From: Roridomyces roridus
Lineage: Eukaryota > Basidiomycota > Agaricomycetes > Agaricales > Mycenaceae
Assembly (NCBI GenBank): GCA_029378245.1
Contig: JARKIF010000004.1
Span: 186,001-250,000, forward strand
Length of the DNA: 64,000 bases
Direction: 5' to 3'
Shown: in pieces, positions 45,038 to 57,473 of the stretch
Position numbering within the stretch: the first letter of the stretch is position 1
How the letters are laid out: every line of letters begins with the position of its first letter
Translations under genes and position numbers: made by a program
Notes under the pieces: generated by a model
What the model saw: the letters and a program-made list of their open reading frames with translations, nothing else
Told to the model about the DNA's origin: nothing
Databases searched by the model: none

Positions 45038-46055
45038 TTTCCCGCTCTTTGTACTTTCCTGTTTCTCAATAATGACCGGCATTCGATTGTTTGCAGGGGA
45101 ATTATGGTCCGTGGCCGCGGGCATTGGACTGAAACGCGGGTTGATCCAGCCGAAGTCGTGGATCCATAGACTCCACTTGTTCTCGGTGTCCAAGTTCAAA
45201 AATACACCCAAGGAGTGCGTAAACGCGGACCCACGGGTAACCTGTACGGGTCCCGCACTCAACTTGCACCGGGTACGGCACCGTAGGGGTAGCATCCATG
45301 AATCATGATCTCGGCATCCATAACTTCACCACGAACCACTCTTGGCCCATCGTGAATCTGGTACAGGCATTGTCAGGCAATGTCAAGGCAATGTTCCACC
45401 AAAAAACTGTCCAAAAACAAGCCTGCGCATTTCGGCTTTACGGGCTTGCCACTCCGTCACGGAGTCGTCTCACGTTGATTGTCTGCCCTTTGGAACGTGT
45501 GCACGTTCACGCACCCTCTATAATTTACCCTGGTAAAGTTAGCCAAAATCGCAGGCTAGTAGTAGTACGCCCGAGCGCCGTATGCGAGAATTGGATACTA
45601 AACAAGTAAATTTCCCTTTTCGAGACGACAGCGGGACGACGGAAGGAAAGCCTTCTGAGACTAGCATCTCACGCGGGTTGAGTACTCATTGGCGGGAGAC
45701 AGTGTACCCGGGGTCAGGGAGATCCATGTTCACGTCATCCCTCCATCGACTCCGAGTATGTGGCTGGTGAATAAACTGCTCCCCGGCGAGTGCAAAGTGT
45801 CCATTGCAGATTCGTATCGTATCAGAATCCGGATAAGTAGCCCAGGGCAAAATGGGGTTACGTTGATGAGGGTAAGTCAGCCTTGGACTGGTATAGGCTG
45901 CGGCGTTCAAAATCTTTAACTCAGGTCCGTGCTTACTGGTTGGCGATAGCAATAGCCCTGCGGGAATGTGCCGCCGCCGCCGCCACAATCCAGTCCATGA
46001 ACTCCATGAAACAAACTCTGGCACGGAGAACAGCGGATACATGCAAAATTAACTG
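45038..46055. other. Gene-poor stretch
   Basis: Short frames on both strands, none recognisable. The stretch ends at the target duplication of the MITE. Confidence 0.4.
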
Positions 46056-46064
46056 GAGATTTTC

Positions 46065-46634
46065 GGATAATTCTATTTGGCAACCCCGGTTCTTTGGCAC
46101 GGAGGGGTTGCCAGTCTCTGCCGAGCCCGATTTACGTAAATGTTGAGAGTAGATAAGATTTCTGTTGCAACAATTTCTGATGGGAACTGGTGGATTGCCG
46201 AAACTTGCCGTGGCGGCTCTGACACGGTGCAACCCTCAAGCCTGCGTCCGAGGGGCACAGATATTGAGAAAAAAAAATTGATTCTGGGCGTGTAAATTAG
46301 TTCTAAATTACTTAAACACAGGCCAAGGCACCAATCTTTTTTTTCAATGTCAATCACGATTCACGATGATGCCGAGTCGCTGGGCATGCAGCAGGCTGCC
46401 GGCGGCATGGACGAGTCCCGGCATGCAGCGGGACCACGGAATTCCACGAGTGCTTCACGTGAATCTTTGACGTTGTACTCAGAAGGGGTCCGACACCAAA
46501 GCCAGATGTGCCTGGAATTCAGCACGGTACAGACTTGCCGCAGTTGGGCTGAGCGCAATCCGCCTTGCCGGTGACACCAATCAATTCCATCAGGTCATTT
46601 ATCTTATCTGTAGGGTTGCCAAATAGAATTATCC
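46065..46634. mobile_element. 570-bp MITE, MULE-like, with 22-bp TIRs and 9-bp TSD
   Basis: The first 22 bases (GGATAATTCTATTTGGCAAC..) are perfectly repeated inverted at 46613-46634. The element is flanked by GAGATTTTC at 46056-46064 and 46635-46643. A nine-base duplication with perfect TIRs points to a Mutator-type transposase supplied in trans. No coding capacity. Confidence 0.88.
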
Positions 46635-46873
46635 GAGATTTTCGGTAGGCGCCCCAGGGAACATTGCGCATGTCAGGTCCATCTAGTTCCCAACCATACT
46701 TGATGTACGTCATTTGAATACAGCGGTCCAGCGCGCGCCAACACAAGAATAGTGGCGGGAAAGGGGACCCGTATTCGTATTAAACTTTGCCGTCCAAAGG
46801 CCGTTGGTGGGAAGCAATTATTACGCCGTGTTGATAATACATACAGATATACAGATACTAGACAGAAAGATAA

Positions 46874-47542
46874 TCATAACTTGAGATCTCGCACGCTAAA
46901 TATCGCACGCTCGAACGGAAACTCGCCTCCCCACTGCTCAACATCGAGACGGATACTCTCCAACGTGTCCGCAAGGTCCATCACCGCGTTTTGAGCCGTC
47001 GAATAGTCGCTGGGTCCATCCCCCTGCAGTTCCTCTCTGCAGCTCTTAAATAGTGACACAAGTTCAATCAAGAGCCGACGAGATGAAGATTACGATGCGT
47101 ACCTGTAATGCCTGATCGAGATCGGCGTCAACCACGACGAGTGCATGCGGCACTTCTCCCTCGGCCGGCCATCGCACACCCATCGTCGCGCGAACCACGG
47201 CCGTGAGAAGCGGGAGACTATCGAAACCCAGCCCGCTGCCGTACAACAATCGTGCACGTGTCAAGGTCTCTTGCAGCTGCGGTGCGAGGACTCCAGCTTC
47301 AAAGTCGAATGGGAGGAGGGTTTGGAGGTTTTTGGAATGCAGGGCAGCGGAGGGTGTGCGCTGGTGGAGACGCGTGCGGGTTGATGTGAGGAAGGCGGAG
47401 ACGAGGCCAGGGGTTTTGGATGCGAGCATGCTGCGGAGGATGGCGCGGAGGCTGGATAGAACGGTTAGGTGGGTTGAATGGTTCGATATTTGAAGACGGC
47501 TTACTCCTCGGCGCTGGCGTTTATGAGCACGGTGTCGGCCAT
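46874..47542 (-). CDS. Conserved-looking small protein, function unknown
   Basis: Three exons (47542-47505, 47451-47103, 47044-46874) with introns of 53 and 58 bp (GTAAGC and GTACGC donors) close at 185 residues, so I take it as a real gene. It starts MADTVLINASAEE and ends RAIFSVRDLKL. The sequence is helical, with no signal peptide, membrane segment or motif I recognise; a patch reading HALVVVDADLDQALQ is notable. No functional call is possible. Upstream (minus direction) the region around 47600-47700 is GA-rich and may be its promoter. Confidence 0.6.
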
Positions 47543-49835
47543 GGTGTTTCTGTCAGGGGATGAGGGAGGTTCGTTCGGGCTTGAAGGGACTCACACATGG
47601 CCCATGCGTTGGTGGTGAGCTGGCATGAGAGTGTACATTGGTGAGTGGAGGGGAGTGAAGATGGGGAGAATGGAACGCAAAGTAGCACTCCATTTATACT
47701 GGAGTTGCGGCGCCAATTGAGATCTGCAGGTGGCTACCGCAAGGGGAATCCGGGTCCGGCGAATTTTGTATGACCGAGGGTGTTCTTTGTGTGCCAAGGC
47801 GCCCGTAATCGCCATTGATATTGGAATTGGTTCAGGGGTTTCAAATCGCCGTTTTGCTGTTCTGGGCCAGTGCCGGCACGCGGAGGACGGCTGGGGAAAC
47901 GGCTTTCTGGGCTTTTCTGGGTTTAGCTGTGGTAAAGTATCCACTAGACCGCGCGTCTCCGGGCAATCTCCGTGTATTGAATTCCAGTCCGTGTGAAATT
48001 AACGGTTACGTCGGACACGATGTGGCTTTGATCCGGCCAATTGCTGGGCACAAGTATACAGTCAGTTGAACACAGTTCTCGCGTTGTCAAGTACCAGCAT
48101 TCCCGCAGTCGACGGCACGTCCCGGGTACATAAAATGGGAAGATGCAACTGAAGAACATCAAGAAAAGACAATCTTTCAGTCAGGCCACTGATAATTCAT
48201 ATTTGTGACGGAACGCTAGTGGAACCCGGCTATTAAACCAGGCTCGTATGACCGCTAGTCCCCGCCCTGGGGCTGGCTCGCTGACGATCGAGGCCGACCT
48301 GGGCTGACGGCACCCCTCGGCACGCGGAGTCTCAAAATTGGCTCATCACGTAATACACGGCGCCATTCAGTCTCTTGCATCACGCCTCCATCTTCTGCAA
48401 TTCCCTGTGGGTATTGCGGCGCCCTCAGTCTCCTTCTATCTTCCATATCAACAATCTCATCCAAGATCTACGGAATCCCACGGATGGCGGCATGCAACTT
48501 CTGTGGCTCATTTCCGCTGGCTAAAAGATCCCCGAAAATGAATTGGCAAGTCAGTCTCGCTTATAGGTGAGCTCCTTCAAGTTAATGCACGGGGAGGTTC
48601 TACGACGATTCCTAGGTAACCGTTGGGGCAGCCCTTGCCCTTTGTTGGTCGCTGCGCAAAATTTGCCTCGTGCAAATCCTGCACGGGACCAATTCCTCTT
48701 CTGACAGAAGTACACGGACTTTGCGCGATTCAGGCGGGTCAGCCGCCCTACCCCACGCAACAATCAACGGACCTTTTGCAACTGTATCGCCGCGCGCTTA
48801 CCAGAACATTCTTCTCTGTCATCCTTCCTGCTTCTCCCCCACCACCATCATCCGTTCCGACTCCACCCCATTGCCTGTTGAGTCGTCTAGTGGGGTAATC
48901 GAATCCGTTTGTCGGACTCACAGGAGATGATCGAGGTGGGATCTGCGGGAAAACGTTGCGGGAGCCTCAGGTGATGCATTAATTATACCCGTTTTCACAA
49001 GATCGCCGCCCTGGAATGGTCATCTCGGGTTGCAGATCGGAGTCACTAGGCAAACGCAGGGACGTAGTGGCACACCCCTGGGCCCAGGTTCGTTTCAGCA
49101 GGCCTGCATTCAGGCTGGCCTTCTTACGCACAGAGCGGTATCGGCCGAAGACCCGGCTGCAGAAAGGCCACGACTCGGCAAGAGGACAAGGCAAGACCCG
49201 AGTCCGTCCCTTCTGGCGCGTCTGAAATTAGACACATGGGATCGTCAGGCCACTCGTATAAACGCCGGCAGCTCACGCCCTGGAAATACCGAACACGCGT
49301 AGTGCGTTGGAGCGCACACTACTGGGGGGTGCGTGCTGATCATTTTTGCACCTGGACGATCGTACCAGGGCGGCCGAATGACCGACGAATCCAATTTATT
49401 GACGCGATATCAGATTTTCATCGACGCGAAGCTCTCGCCAAGGGCGAGCGAGACCCGATTTAGCAGAGTTCCAGAGAACATATGACCCGTAGGCCATTCC
49501 TGCGCAGTGATGGCGACTCCCGAGACGTCCGCCTAACTTACACCACGCAGATTGCCGGATCGTGGTAATGCCTCTACCCTTATGCAAGGATGCGCAAATT
49601 ATCGGTGCGTCGTGGGCAAATTTGAATTGCAAGACTTACGGCCAGCTTGAAATATCGCAACTCGTGCCAAGTTAGGTTTGCTTCACAAGGAACGGAGTTA
49701 GCAGTCCAGAATCTCGGCCCTTTGCCGTCAAACAAACAAACGGGTCCGTCAATGATTCGGAAAAAGGGTGCATCTAGAAGGGGAACCGGTTTTCATCGCA
49801 TACCCCGGCTCGCTCGCCCCTGGCTCCCATCAACC
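47543..49835. other. Gene-poor stretch
   Basis: More than 2 kb with only short overlapping frames. I see no intact gene, tRNA or clear transposon end. Confidence 0.45.
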
Positions 49836-49841
49836 GTCCCC

Positions 49842-49849
49842 TTATATAT
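49842..49849 (+). promoter_or_regulatory. TATA box of the aldo-keto reductase gene
   Basis: TTATATAT lies about 75 bp before the ATG, after a C-rich tract. Confidence 0.6.
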
Positions 49850-49921
49850 TTTCCTGGAACGAACAATTCACGGGTTTTGGCGACATCGCTTTCTTGCCTT
49901 CCTTCTAGTTTCCGCTCAGCC

Positions 49922-51595
49922 ATGGCTACGTACGACGATCAGCACGAGCACAAGCACGAAACGTTTCAACTGGGCGAATTCACCGTACCGCGGTTGTGGA
50001 CCGGTCTGTGGCAGCTCTCGAGCAATGCGTGGGGGACTGCGCCTGTCTCAAAGGTGCGCCAAGCAATGCGGCGGCACGTCGACTTGGGCCACACGGCGTT
50101 CGGTGGGTATAGCTGCTATGCGACATACACATTCATCTTTGCCCAATCACCGCGTTCTAACGGCTTATTTAGATATGGTACGTGACAATATACTATAGGC
50201 GGCTCGCCTCTTGCCGTGAATAATAATCGATTATATATCTTGCAGGGTGAGCTACTTTCAAATTCGCTTCTCTTCCCCACTCACCCACCCGTTCACCCAC
50301 CTTGCCAGCCGACCACTATGGCAGGTGCATCCCTACAATCTGTCCTGGTACACAAGGCTGACCTGGATACCCTAGTGCGGAAATAATCTTTGTAAGTACC
50401 AGGGTCTGGATTCTGGCCAACGTACAGAGTCGATGAAATCTCAGGGTCAATTCCGCGTTTCGCTGGAAACGCCGGCATCTGTCGTGGGGGCCACAAAATG
50501 GTGTGTCTTCAAGTCCACCGAGGTCACGCTCGAGGTCGTGGAGGAGGCCGTACGGCAGCGAATGGAGCGCATGCGTACCGAGCGTGTGGATTTGTTGCAG
50601 GTGGCGTCACAAACACTTATTCTCCCACCTCAAGATCTCACCCTCGGTCCCCGCACAGTTTCACTGGCAGGACTATGCCGACAAGGGGTACATCCAAGCC
50701 CTCGAATATCTGTCTCAGCTCAAGGCGCGGGGCCTCATTGCGGCTATTGGCCTATGCAACTTTGACGCAGTGCGGACAGAGGAGATCTGTGCCCACTTTC
50801 CAGGTATGATCGTCTCGAATCAAGTTCCGGTGCGTGCTTGGTAATACTTCTGTGTCCACATAAGCTGATACTCGGGCAGTTCTCGGTCATCGACATACGC
50901 GTGCTCTATGCGATGAAGGACGTCTGTTCCAAGTACGGCGTCAAGCTGTTGACATATGGGACGCTGGTGCGTGTGTGCCTTGCTCTTCGAGTCTTCGAGG
51001 CGACTGACTCACAGTCGGTAGTGTGGCGGGTTCCTGGCGGAAAGATGGATCGGGGAACCAGAGCCGGACCCATACTCTGGCTCGCTCAACCCGTCTCAGC
51101 GCAAGGTAAGCGCTCACATGCATGAAACTATGGCTGGCGTGATGGACGCACCGGCAGTATCTCGATTTTATTGTCAAAGCTTGGGGCTCGTGGGAGCTCT
51201 TCCAAGACCTCCTCGTCGTCCTGCATGACATCGGCCAGCTGCACGGAGCGAGTGTATCCAATGTCGCTACTCGCTGGGTACTCGATCACCCTATCGTGGG
51301 GGCCGTAATAGTCGGTGAGTCGCAGCTCCCGGTTTGTGGCTTGTTTCGTCTGCCTTGAATCCCTTCCTCCCGCCCATTGATTCATTTCCACCACTCGGTG
51401 CTGTCATTTCGCAACGCTGACTTCCCTCGCCCAGGTGCCCGCCTCGGCTGCACAGAGCACGCCGCCGACAATTTAAACGTCTACAAACTGGCATTGACTG
51501 CTGCGGATCGCGCGCAAATAGACCAAGTCATCGCCCGAAGCGCGGGCTCGCGGCTGAACGAGACGATTGGGGATTGCGGTTCGGAGTATCGTTAA
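49922..51595 (+). CDS. Aldo-keto reductase with a one-nucleotide exon
   Basis: Eleven exons: 49922-50102, 50173-50177, 50246, 50309-50324, 50376-50391, 50445-50600, 50659-50829, 50880-50966, 51022-51105, 51158-51314, 51435-51595. The frame closes at 344 residues only if the single G at 50246 is an exon. It is flanked by strong sites (TTGCAG before, GTGAGC after), and the two introns are 68 and 62 bp. The junction yields AFDMADHYGSAEIIFG. The catalytic tetrad of the family is Asp61, Tyr66, Lys91 (GATKW) and His127. Such enzymes reduce aldehydes/ketones with NADPH in the cytosol; substrate unknown. Exons 2, 4 and 5 are also tiny (5, 16 and 16 nt). The last intron is longer (120 bp). Confidence 0.9.
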
Positions 51596-53969
51596 ATTAA
51601 AACCGAGTACACTAGCCATGCCAAGGCCAGTGTGCGGGTCTCGGACTCGCCCGCCTGCCCCTATCGTTTTCTTCTGTTTCCCTACTCATGTGGATGTCAT
51701 AATAGATATGTATACCATCTACTGACACGAAATATATTCCCGCGAAACGTTGTTGCGGTCAAAATTTTGAGGGCCACCCACCGGTGAATTGTTTGTCCAG
51801 TTCGAGCCTTGTTGGAGCGCCCACGAATGTCAATCCGCGGGAATACGGAGATTCATCCAAAGGGATCATATCTGACCGAAATGAGCACTGAATGTTGGGT
51901 TAGAGAAATCCGGCATGCGAGGAGGGTTTCAAGGATGCATTTCAATATTCTCGTGCGGGTAGCATTCTCGGGCCGTCGTAGGGTATGGAATGTCCAATGG
52001 AAACGCCCGGGTCGGGAACGTATACGTATCGAGTTGACAGCGTTGATACTTCTTCTGGCACTGCGGGAGATGAAAAGGCGCATGGCAGATGGTGATAGCC
52101 CTCGCGGTAAGGTGCTATCTGGTGTGTCGGATATTTCGGCGGATATTCCGGGGTCTACGGGGTTTTCGAGGCTCAAGGACCTGGTGTGGGTCCAACATCG
52201 TAGGCATCCCAGTGGCGCGGGCTCTAGAGTTGGCGGTGATTGGCCAGAAATCTATTGAAGACGGAGTTTCATCGATTGCGACTTGAGAAGCCCCTCTGAA
52301 TGCTTCCGGAATTGATATTGGACGAACGGGTGAATCCACCGGTATCAGCGGAGCATTTCACCCGCAGGCATTTCAACGACAATCGAGATAGATGGACGAA
52401 AATGCGGGCAGTTAACGAAACTCGAAGCTGTTTGTCGGTTGGATTTAGTCATGCTCCAGTTCAGATCCGTGTCCGGCGCCTTTGTTAGAATGCGGGATGA
52501 CAAGTATATGCGCCGGGAAAACAAACGCTTGCGAACACCAAGGGCGCTTCAGTGGTATCTCTTAGAGGATGACCGGCAGGCGGCCAGAGCCTCTTTCCCG
52601 CCATCGGCTCTCCGGGAAATCTATCGAGAACAAGGATAAGAAGCTAGTCATCATGTATTCATGCCCGCCGCCGATAGTCATCCATAGTGGATGTCCAAGA
52701 TTCCATCATCGAGCCCCAGATCTGTAGCTGGTTGAGCGGAGGTTCGAAGAGAGTATCCATGGCCAGGCTCCGCATATGTGTTTGGGGCGGTCTCCAAGTA
52801 CATGCATCATGTGTCTATCAGCCGGTGCAGGAATTCGAGGCAGGAAGCAGGAGAATTCTGTTGGCACCTCGTGTTCCACATGCTGGCGGGGACCGTCGGG
52901 ATGCCGCAGGATTCAGGAATGTCCACATCGCCTGAGGAAGATACCGTATACGGCGAACAGAGGCCGCAAGCAAGCTTCGGGATGCCTTCACGGTGGGAAG
53001 TCGGTGGAAAGTAACCTTGGCGATACGTGCCTGGGCCTGGAGCTATTTCTTGCCAGCATCCCGATTCTCGATAGGAGTCGATACTTGTACGTGATAGCGA
53101 TTCAACTCGTCGGACAACGCGGCCGGTGATGGAGAAACGGGGGGATTCGCATGTAACCGCAGTAGAGAGAGGAGTTTCTGTGTTTTATCCCGACTGGAAG
53201 CCGTTTTGAAGCCGTTCAGATGACTCAGATGAGGCGGGGATTCGAAGATCCCATATGGCCGATATTGTCACGGTGCCCGCAGAGAATCGCTGGCGGCTGC
53301 CATGAGTAAGGTAAGCCGGCTGTGACCGTAAATCGCCCCAGGTTTCATTGGGTATAGTGGCCGTTGAGGAGAAAGGAATTAAAATCACGTGAGTGCCACC
53401 CTGAAATGCGATCGTCCGCATCACGACGGCGGATCATGAGTTGACGCCCCCTACGTCGGCTCCAGCGGACAGTCGGCCGGAATCGCATCGGCAAAGGTCG
53501 GTGCACCCGGCACACGTGTCTCTTGCCTCTGTGTGTCCTGATTATCAGTTGCCAGTCGGGGTCAACAAGGATTATCATACTTTTCAACCCAGAAACATGC
53601 TGGTGCATGGTGCACGCTCGCAAGTGGTCGAGCGCCAACCAGACCGTGGATTGGACCATTCCCATATCAATACGCTCCCTCTTCCCTGCCCCTTCTGCTG
53701 GAGAGCCTGTTCGATTCAGGGTCAGGTCATGGTGTGGAGAAGGTCAATCACTTTTTTGAATATTTTCATTGGAGTCAGACCAGGCCAGGATGAAATAGAG
53801 TTGGTATATGCAACATGCCTTCCTGTTGGAATCCCACGGTTGAACATGAAATGGACGCGAGTGTTCCCATCTAGAATGCAAGCAAAACCTGAGCATAGAG
53901 TAGTAAATACGGCGAACAGAGAGCGGTATATTATAGCAAACAGCCAAGATACGTCTCGGGAATTCGATC
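51596..53969. other. Decayed region between reductase and F-box copy 2
   Basis: No intact gene. Near 53095-53120 a short stretch (caactcgtcggacaacg) matches the start of the F-box paralogue at ~61225, suggesting an old F-box fragment. A box-B-like motif (CCTGTTCGATTCAGGGTC) occurs at ~53708. Confidence 0.4.
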
Positions 53970-55661
53970 CTACTGAGTTGGCGGATTGTCCTCAATCGGA
54001 AGCGGAATATATATGCCTGGATGCTCCAGCCCCGACAAAATCACCAGCACCTCTCTCCGGATACGCAACTCGTGAAGTTGGTTGCTCACAATCAGATCGA
54101 GCTCGCGGAAACGGCCCTTCAGTGACTGGACTTCGCAGGTAAAGGGGGAGGGCGGAGTAACGTCATCCGCCCTGGGACGGCGCCGTGAGCGCAAGAACTC
54201 CAACAAAACATTGTCATCGAATTGGAGGAGAGTTCTGAGCATCAAGGTGCGTAGGTTGGGAACCAACGGCTGCTGCGTGCCACCGAGTGCCAGTCGCGAC
54301 AGAAGTGCATCATCGATGAGATGGTGGTCGACGCCGTAGTCTCTCCCATCGTCGTGGAGGACTTGGTGGTCTGCAATGTGAAGGGACTCCAACGACGGCA
54401 GGGCCACCAGACAAGTCACAAGTTCCGCATGGGTGATGACCACCACTCCCAGGTCGAGGGATTGGAGTTTTGAAGCGAGTGGCGACGTTTTAGCGAGGGC
54501 CAAAAATCCGTCTGCGGGCCAATACACCTGGGAGTTTGGAAAGTTGGCGCAATCGAAAGACAGGTTGCGAAGGTGGGGTAAAGTGAGGCACGCCAAGAGT
54601 TTGTTGAAAGCGACGCGAATATCCTCCGTGTCACAAGAATCTGACAACTCTGCGGAGAATTTGATGATGTTGGATATAGTTCGTGGTGGTTTAAAGTCCT
54701 GTAAGGCGGCTTTCGTCCAATAGCTGATGTCGCCGAGCCAAAACTCGAAGCGGAAATCCGTCCCATGCGGCATGCGCGACATTGTTTCCAACACTCGTAC
54801 AACGTCCGAAGGATCAATGCTCAGACAGCCCAGAGTCTGCAGCTGTCCAAGCGGTGGTGGGGCGATTTTTTTGAGGAGGCGACCCGCGATGAGAAGACGC
54901 TGCAATTTGGGTGCAACCTCGAAAATGTTTACGCGGGTAGTGGCACCCGCGCAGAAAAGGACAAGAGTCTCGAGGGATGGTAGGTGACCCCTCGCTGCCG
55001 AAAGATGCAGTATCTCATCGGATTCGGAGAAGAGGAGGTCGACTGTTTTCCACCGATCGGAATGTTTGGCGAAGAGTTTGAGTGCTCGTGGATACGAAGT
55101 GGCGAGCTCCAGATGTAAAGAGCATTTTGCACCGCGATCCAGAGCAAACGACAACAGTCGAAGGTTTCTATCCATGAGCTTGTAATCTTTCGACCCTTCC
55201 ATGTCCTCTTCCATGACCACAATTGTATCCCACAGAGAAGGAGTGCCCATAACGACGGTGTGCCATCGCGAGAATACCTGGGACAGAGCGAAGAGGAAGA
55301 TGATAGGGAGATTCGTGCGTCGGATCGGGAGAATGGCCTCGGATCGAGCGAAGATGCGGGCCAGCACTTCCGGCGGCATGCGACGGATGGGAGTAAGCAA
55401 GCCCCGGCATTGACCCAGGTACGCTGCGAGGCTAGCTCGGTCGGATGCCGCGGCTTGGACACGTTGCTGTAAAACAGCGATTTCTTTCTCGCAATCCAAA
55501 ATCCCCGTATCGCGGCGCTCCACCTCGTTTAACAACGAGGATATCGTGGATGCAATATGGTCCGGTGGCTCTGCGTTTGTACGGAGCAGAGCTAGGACGC
55601 GCCCGCTCTCATCGGCGCTGGGCAGCAGTTGAGACGGGGTAAAGGGAGTACGGGAATACAT
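53970..55661 (-). CDS. F-box protein, paralogue 2
   Basis: A single-exon frame; the start chosen at 55661 (MYSRTPFTPSQLLPSADES) aligns with the start of paralogue 1, although the open frame extends up to 55751. The order is the same: coiled coil (NEVERRDTGILDCEKEIAVL), F-box (TPIRRMPPEVLARIF ... LSQVFSRWHTVVMGTPSLWDTI), then leucine-rich repeats to the C-terminus. It is in inverted orientation to paralogue 1 about 9 kb away, consistent with an inverted duplication. Likely an SCF substrate receptor; intact. Confidence 0.88.
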   Translation of the reverse strand: MYSRTPFTPSQLLPSADESGRVLALLRTNAEPPDHIASTISSLLNEVERRDTGILDCEKEIAVLQQRVQAAASDRASLAAYLGQCRGLLTPIRRMPPEVLARIFARSEAILPIRRTNLPIIFLFALSQVFSRWHTVVMGTPSLWDTIVVMEEDMEGSKDYKLMDRNLRLLSFALDRGAKCSLHLELATSYPRALKLFAKHSDRWKTVDLLFSESDEILHLSAARGHLPSLETLVLFCAGATTRVNIFEVAPKLQRLLIAGRLLKKIAPPPLGQLQTLGCLSIDPSDVVRVLETMSRMPHGTDFRFEFWLGDISYWTKAALQDFKPPRTISNIIKFSAELSDSCDTEDIRVAFNKLLACLTLPHLRNLSFDCANFPNSQVYWPADGFLALAKTSPLASKLQSLDLGVVVITHAELVTCLVALPSLESLHIADHQVLHDDGRDYGVDHHLIDDALLSRLALGGTQQPLVPNLRTLMLRTLLQFDDNVLLEFLRSRRRPRADDVTPPSPFTCEVQSLKGRFRELDLIVSNQLHELRIRREVLVILSGLEHPGIYIPLPIEDNPPTQ

Positions 55662-56246
55662 CGAGCAAGAGTTGTAGATGCTGGATGTGCTAAGACTTCT
55701 GCTATGAGTCACTACAGTGGAAATGGTCCCCGACTCACACGGGCGGCACACAGAAGACCGAGGAGACTACTAGAAAATTTCCGGAATCAGTGTGTCGTGG
55801 CAAGTGGGTGGGTCCTCGAGCGTGGCTCGATGACGAGTGGTGTGGAGATGGTGGTTGACGAAAAAGCCGATCAACATAACGTGATATCACAGCCCGTTCG
55901 ATTCGGCACCAGGTCTTGAACATGTCCGAGTCGCGACCCACTCTTTTTTCTATCTAATTCCCGCCTCATGTGGGCTCCAGTAGTGACAGCGGTGGATGGA
56001 TGGTGAGATAATCCGATCTGAAAGTCCTAAAGGGACGCCCCGTTCGATCCGGGACCAGGACCATGTATTGTAATCCCATAGTGTTTTTGCTTTAGCATTC
56101 ACTTTTTGGTTGACAACAAGCGTGGTGTGCCAATGTGCCCGGAGCGTCCAATAATTTATGTACCTGTATTCCACATTGTGAGTATTATTATAAGGCGATA
56201 AATGTCCTTCCGTCCCTCAGTGAATACACTTTACACAGCTAGCCCC
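55662..56246. other. Spacer with tRNA-like fragments
   Basis: Plus-strand box-B-like motifs at ~55897 (CCCGTTCGATTCGG) and ~56040 (CCCCGTTCGATCCGGG). No gene. Confidence 0.4.
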
Positions 56247-57473
56247 TCACACATCCTCCGAATACGCCGGCGGCGGAACGACAAATTCCTCCTCCTCGCG
56301 CAACGGGACACCCTTCTCCCCCAACCCATACGTTCTCGCATTCGCCTTCTTCTTCCTCACAGCAAGCGGCTGCGTCACCGTCGACGAACTAGCAAGCCCA
56401 GAATCCGAATCGTCCTCGTCATCATCGGCGGCGGCGGCGAGCAAGCCATATGCCTCCGAATCTCCGCCGTGGGGCGACTGGGCAGCTGCGAGAGCCGACA
56501 TACGGCTACGGCTACCGCGCGTTGAGACTGGAGGCGGCGTGGGAGGGAGGATGAACGGCGTGACATCCTGCGTCTTCCCCCAGCTGTCTCTCACATTACT
56601 CCGCATCTGCTTACCACCGCCGGCATTTCGCTTTCGCCGCCAGTGGAAGAAGAAGAAAAAGAAGAATCCAGCGATGAGGGCAGAGGCGCCGAGACCCGCG
56701 CCAAGGCCGAGGGCGAGGACTTTGATGGTCCCGGCAGCTGCTGAAGAAGAGGGAGAGGGGGAAGAAAGAGTGGTGATTTGCGTGGGGCTATAGTCGGCCG
56801 CCGTACTGAGACTCGTCATCACCGCGTTCATGTCGATGCTGGAGGAGTCGATGCTGGAGGATACGGAGGCGGAGGGGTTGGGGAGCCCGTCGTCAATCGT
56901 GTATCTGTTGGTATCCATTAGCCCTCTCCAACCGAACACGAGACAAAAGGCAAACGCACATGAATCCATCCGAAATGACGAATGTGTTCGACATCAATGC
57001 GGGTCCGGGCGCACCAAGTATAAGCCTGTGCGTCGTATTCTGCAGGCCCGTCTTGCTCCACCTGACGGCTGCCGGCGCCGATTCCGACGCACTTATAGAT
57101 GTGGTAGCAGAGTTGGGGTCCGTAAGGTTGACAAACTCAATCGCGGTGTCGTCGAGTGCTACGACCGTGCCGATTTCGAACGGCCAGAGGGAGGCGAGGT
57201 AGTATATCGCCACGCCTAGAAACACTCAGCTCGTAGGAACCGTTAACAAGCACTTGAAGACGCACCGGTAAAAGTGATCGTCGCCGTCGCATTCGGCCCC
57301 GTCCCAAGCGAATGGCTCCCATTGCTATTGAGGCTACTCCTCAAGCCCGACTCCCAGGCGCTCCGCGGGCTGTACGTGATACTCGGATCTGTATCGTCGA
57401 GGGTGACGTTCTGCAGAGCCGCAGTGGTGAGGTGGAAGAAAAAAGAGAGGGGAAGAAGAAGAATAGGGCGCAT
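56247..57473 (-). CDS. Single-pass membrane protein with extracellular head
   Basis: Three exons (57473-57266, 57215-56960, 56904-56247) with introns of 50 and 55 bp close at 373 residues. Residues 1-18 (MRPILLLPLSFFFHLTTA) are a signal peptide. The lumenal part has several N-glycosylation sites (NVT, NGS, NLT, NTT) and ends in a Ser/Thr-rich stalk. Residues ~217-241 are the membrane segment (VLALGLGAGLGASALIAG plus seven Phe) followed by the stop-transfer HWRRKR. The cytosolic tail ends with proline-rich VVPPPAYSEDV, a PPxY motif. The design recalls fungal stalked plasma-membrane proteins of the Mid2/wall-sensor type and a common uncharacterised mushroom family. The PPxY motif could recruit a Nedd4/Rsp5 ligase; that is inference. 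Confidence 0.8.
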
